NCBI RefSeq assembly: GCF_902491705.1
Contig: NZ_CABUIW010000037.1
Location: forward strand, 1 to 21,632
Direction of reading: 5' to 3'
DNA from: an uncultured Lactobacillus sp.
GTDB lineage: Bacteria; Bacillota; Bacilli; Lactobacillales; Lactobacillaceae
DNA: 21,632 bases
Position 1 is the first letter of the stretch. Each line of letters begins with the position of its first letter. Positions 20,605-21,632 of this stretch are shown in pieces. The notes beneath the pieces are model-generated. The model was given only the letters and a program-made list of their open reading frames with translations, ran no database searches and was not told the DNA's origin. The position numbers were made by a program, and so were the translations under genes.

Positions 20605-21474
20605 ATGTTGAAACATAAATTATTTAAATTGGGAGCGGCTGCAGCACTTTCTGTTACAGGTGTTTCTTCAATCACGTCGCTAAAAACTGTTCGAGCAGCT
20701 AACTTTACTGTAATTAAACGTGTAAAAATTAGCTATCTGCCAGGCAAAAGCTTGAATATTTGGACAAATTACGAAAATGGTAAATTCATGGGTCATCGTG
20801 CTAAAGAAGGTTCGATTTGGAAGGTAACTGAGACTGCAGTTGATAGTAAAGGTAGTCTATGGTATAAAGTGGGTCCACGTAAATGGATTAAAGCACGCTA
20901 TACTGTTGATGCTAGTAAAAAATCTAGGACTACTACAACATCTACCAAGAAAAAGTCTTCAATCACTAATTTAGCAAACAAGGTTAGACAGGCTACACAA
21001 AAGAAAAAAGATACAAAGGTTAATAAAATTAAAAAGGCCAACAAGATCGTTAATGAAACAGTTGAAAAGACGATCAAAAAGATTGATACTAAAACTTTAT
21101 CAATGCAGACCTCAAATAAAGCTGCTGCGGTTGTTTCACTGGCTAAACAGCAAGTTGGTAAGCCTTATGTTTGGGGTGCAACTGGACCAGATAAGTTTGA
21201 CTGTTCTGGCTTAGTGCAATACGTATATCAACATGCGGCAGGAATTAATTTGCCACGTACGACTTATGATCAAGTTAAGGTGGGGCAAACGGTTCCTTTA
21301 GATCAACTTCAAGCAGGCGACTTAGTCTTCTGGGGTTCAGAAACTGCACCATATCACGTTGCGATTTATATTGGTAATAATCAATATGTCAATTCGGCAA
21401 CGCCAGATCAAGGCACAATTTTGCAAAACGTGTCTAGTTATTACTATCCTACAATTGCTAAGAGGGTTTTGTAG
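20605..21474 (+). CDS. Secreted NlpC/P60 peptidoglycan endopeptidase
   Basis: From ATG 20605 (AAGGGGA upstream) the protein has 289 residues. A signal peptide ends at about VRA-A. Next comes an SH3/SLAP-like domain (about 33-100; KISYLPGKSLNIWTNYENG, WYKVGPRKWI) of a type common in cell-wall proteins of this group, then a Lys/Thr-rich linker (100-175) likely to bind the wall. The C-terminal NlpC/P60 domain has C200 in FDCSGLV, H251 in YHVAIYIG and a third polar residue at N263. It would cut peptide stems of peptidoglycan. A longer frame from 20521 lacks a signal peptide at its start and is rejected. Confidence 0.9.
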   Translation: MLKHKLFKLGAAAALSVTGVSSITSLKTVRAANFTVIKRVKISYLPGKSLNIWTNYENGKFMGHRAKEGSIWKVTETAVDSKGSLWYKVGPRKWIKARYTVDASKKSRTTTTSTKKKSSITNLANKVRQATQKKKDTKVNKIKKANKIVNETVEKTIKKIDTKTLSMQTSNKAAAVVSLAKQQVGKPYVWGATGPDKFDCSGLVQYVYQHAAGINLPRTTYDQVKVGQTVPLDQLQAGDLVFWGSETAPYHVAIYIGNNQYVNSATPDQGTILQNVSSYYYPTIAKRVL

Positions 21475-21577
21475 GATGTTTGAAAATAGTTAATTAAATT
21501 TGTAATTAGTAAATATATCGATTTATACATATATAGGTCAATATAACGCAAAAACCGTTACCTAATGTCCAGATAGG

Positions 21578-21632
21578 TGTAGTGACCCAAGAAAATTGGA
21601 CACTTTATTGATATTAAGCTATTAAGGATTGA
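21578..21632 (+). mobile_element. End of an IS3-family insertion sequence (right window edge)
   Basis: TGTAGTGACCCAAGAAAATT followed by GGACACTTT matches the terminus seen at the left window edge in reverse orientation. The sequence then runs out of the window with AAGGATTGA, perhaps the ribosome binding site of orfA. The copies differ in detail, so they are related but not identical elements. Assignment is by resemblance to IS3/IS150 terminal repeats. Confidence 0.5.

Noticed and set aside
21475..21577. Terminator after the NlpC/P60 gene
   Set aside because: AT-rich partial symmetries only; no stem with a T run that I can support.

Overview
The window looks like a chromosomal segment of an AT-rich Lactobacillus of the L. 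acidophilus / helveticus / crispatus group. The evidence is the low GC content, the fruR-fruK-fruA operon with a 666-codon FruA, a secreted NlpC/P60 enzyme with the N-terminal domain common in that group, and a class II bacteriocin island with a ComD/PlnB-type kinase and LytTR regulator. Both ends look like outward-facing termini of IS3-family insertion sequences, which suggests a contig broken at repeats.

Region 1 (69-11425) is a quorum-sensing bacteriocin island, with all genes on the + strand. It starts with a membrane protein of unknown function, a small helical immunity-like protein and a CPBP-type intramembrane protease homologue. Four short peptides follow (2514-3441). Three have double-glycine leaders and one has a Gly-to-Asp change at that site. 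All four carry a GPDG-type core at a nearly fixed distance from the cleavage site. I do not recognise this family, and it is the best candidate here for something undescribed. Next come a probable pheromone precursor, a histidine kinase and a LytTR response regulator. They are followed by a two-peptide bacteriocin in which both mature peptides have Cys9 and a penultimate Cys, and then by five small membrane proteins (likely immunity or accessory). A DUF2975-like/HTH pair, a one-TM protein and an ABC ATPase/permease pair close the island. Nine-base boxes 21 bp apart lie upstream of peptide 2, of the 71-aa membrane protein and of the ABC operon, with a weaker version upstream of peptide 1, so these units are probably one regulon. 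No C39-peptidase exporter is present, so export must be encoded elsewhere.

Region 2 (11468-12619) holds a yefM-yoeB toxin-antitoxin pair on the minus strand with a textbook TGTACA operator, then about 500 bp of gene relics and hairpins.

Region 3 (12620-16315) is the fructose operon fruR-fruK-fruA. fruA is interrupted by a one-base insertion in an A run. A strong promoter followed by two hairpins just downstream looks like a small RNA gene.

Region 4 (16542-17394, minus strand) is a LytTR regulator with a DUF3021-like membrane partner, a two-gene regulatory system, with a 21-bp direct repeat at its promoter.

Region 5 (17535-20434) is a metal-uptake locus: an ArsR/SmtB repressor with most of an alpha-5 metal site, an operator-like palindrome, a highly structured leader, and a ZnuA-type lipoprotein, ATPase and permease. 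Region 6 (20605-21474) is a secreted NlpC/P60 peptidase, followed by the right IS end.
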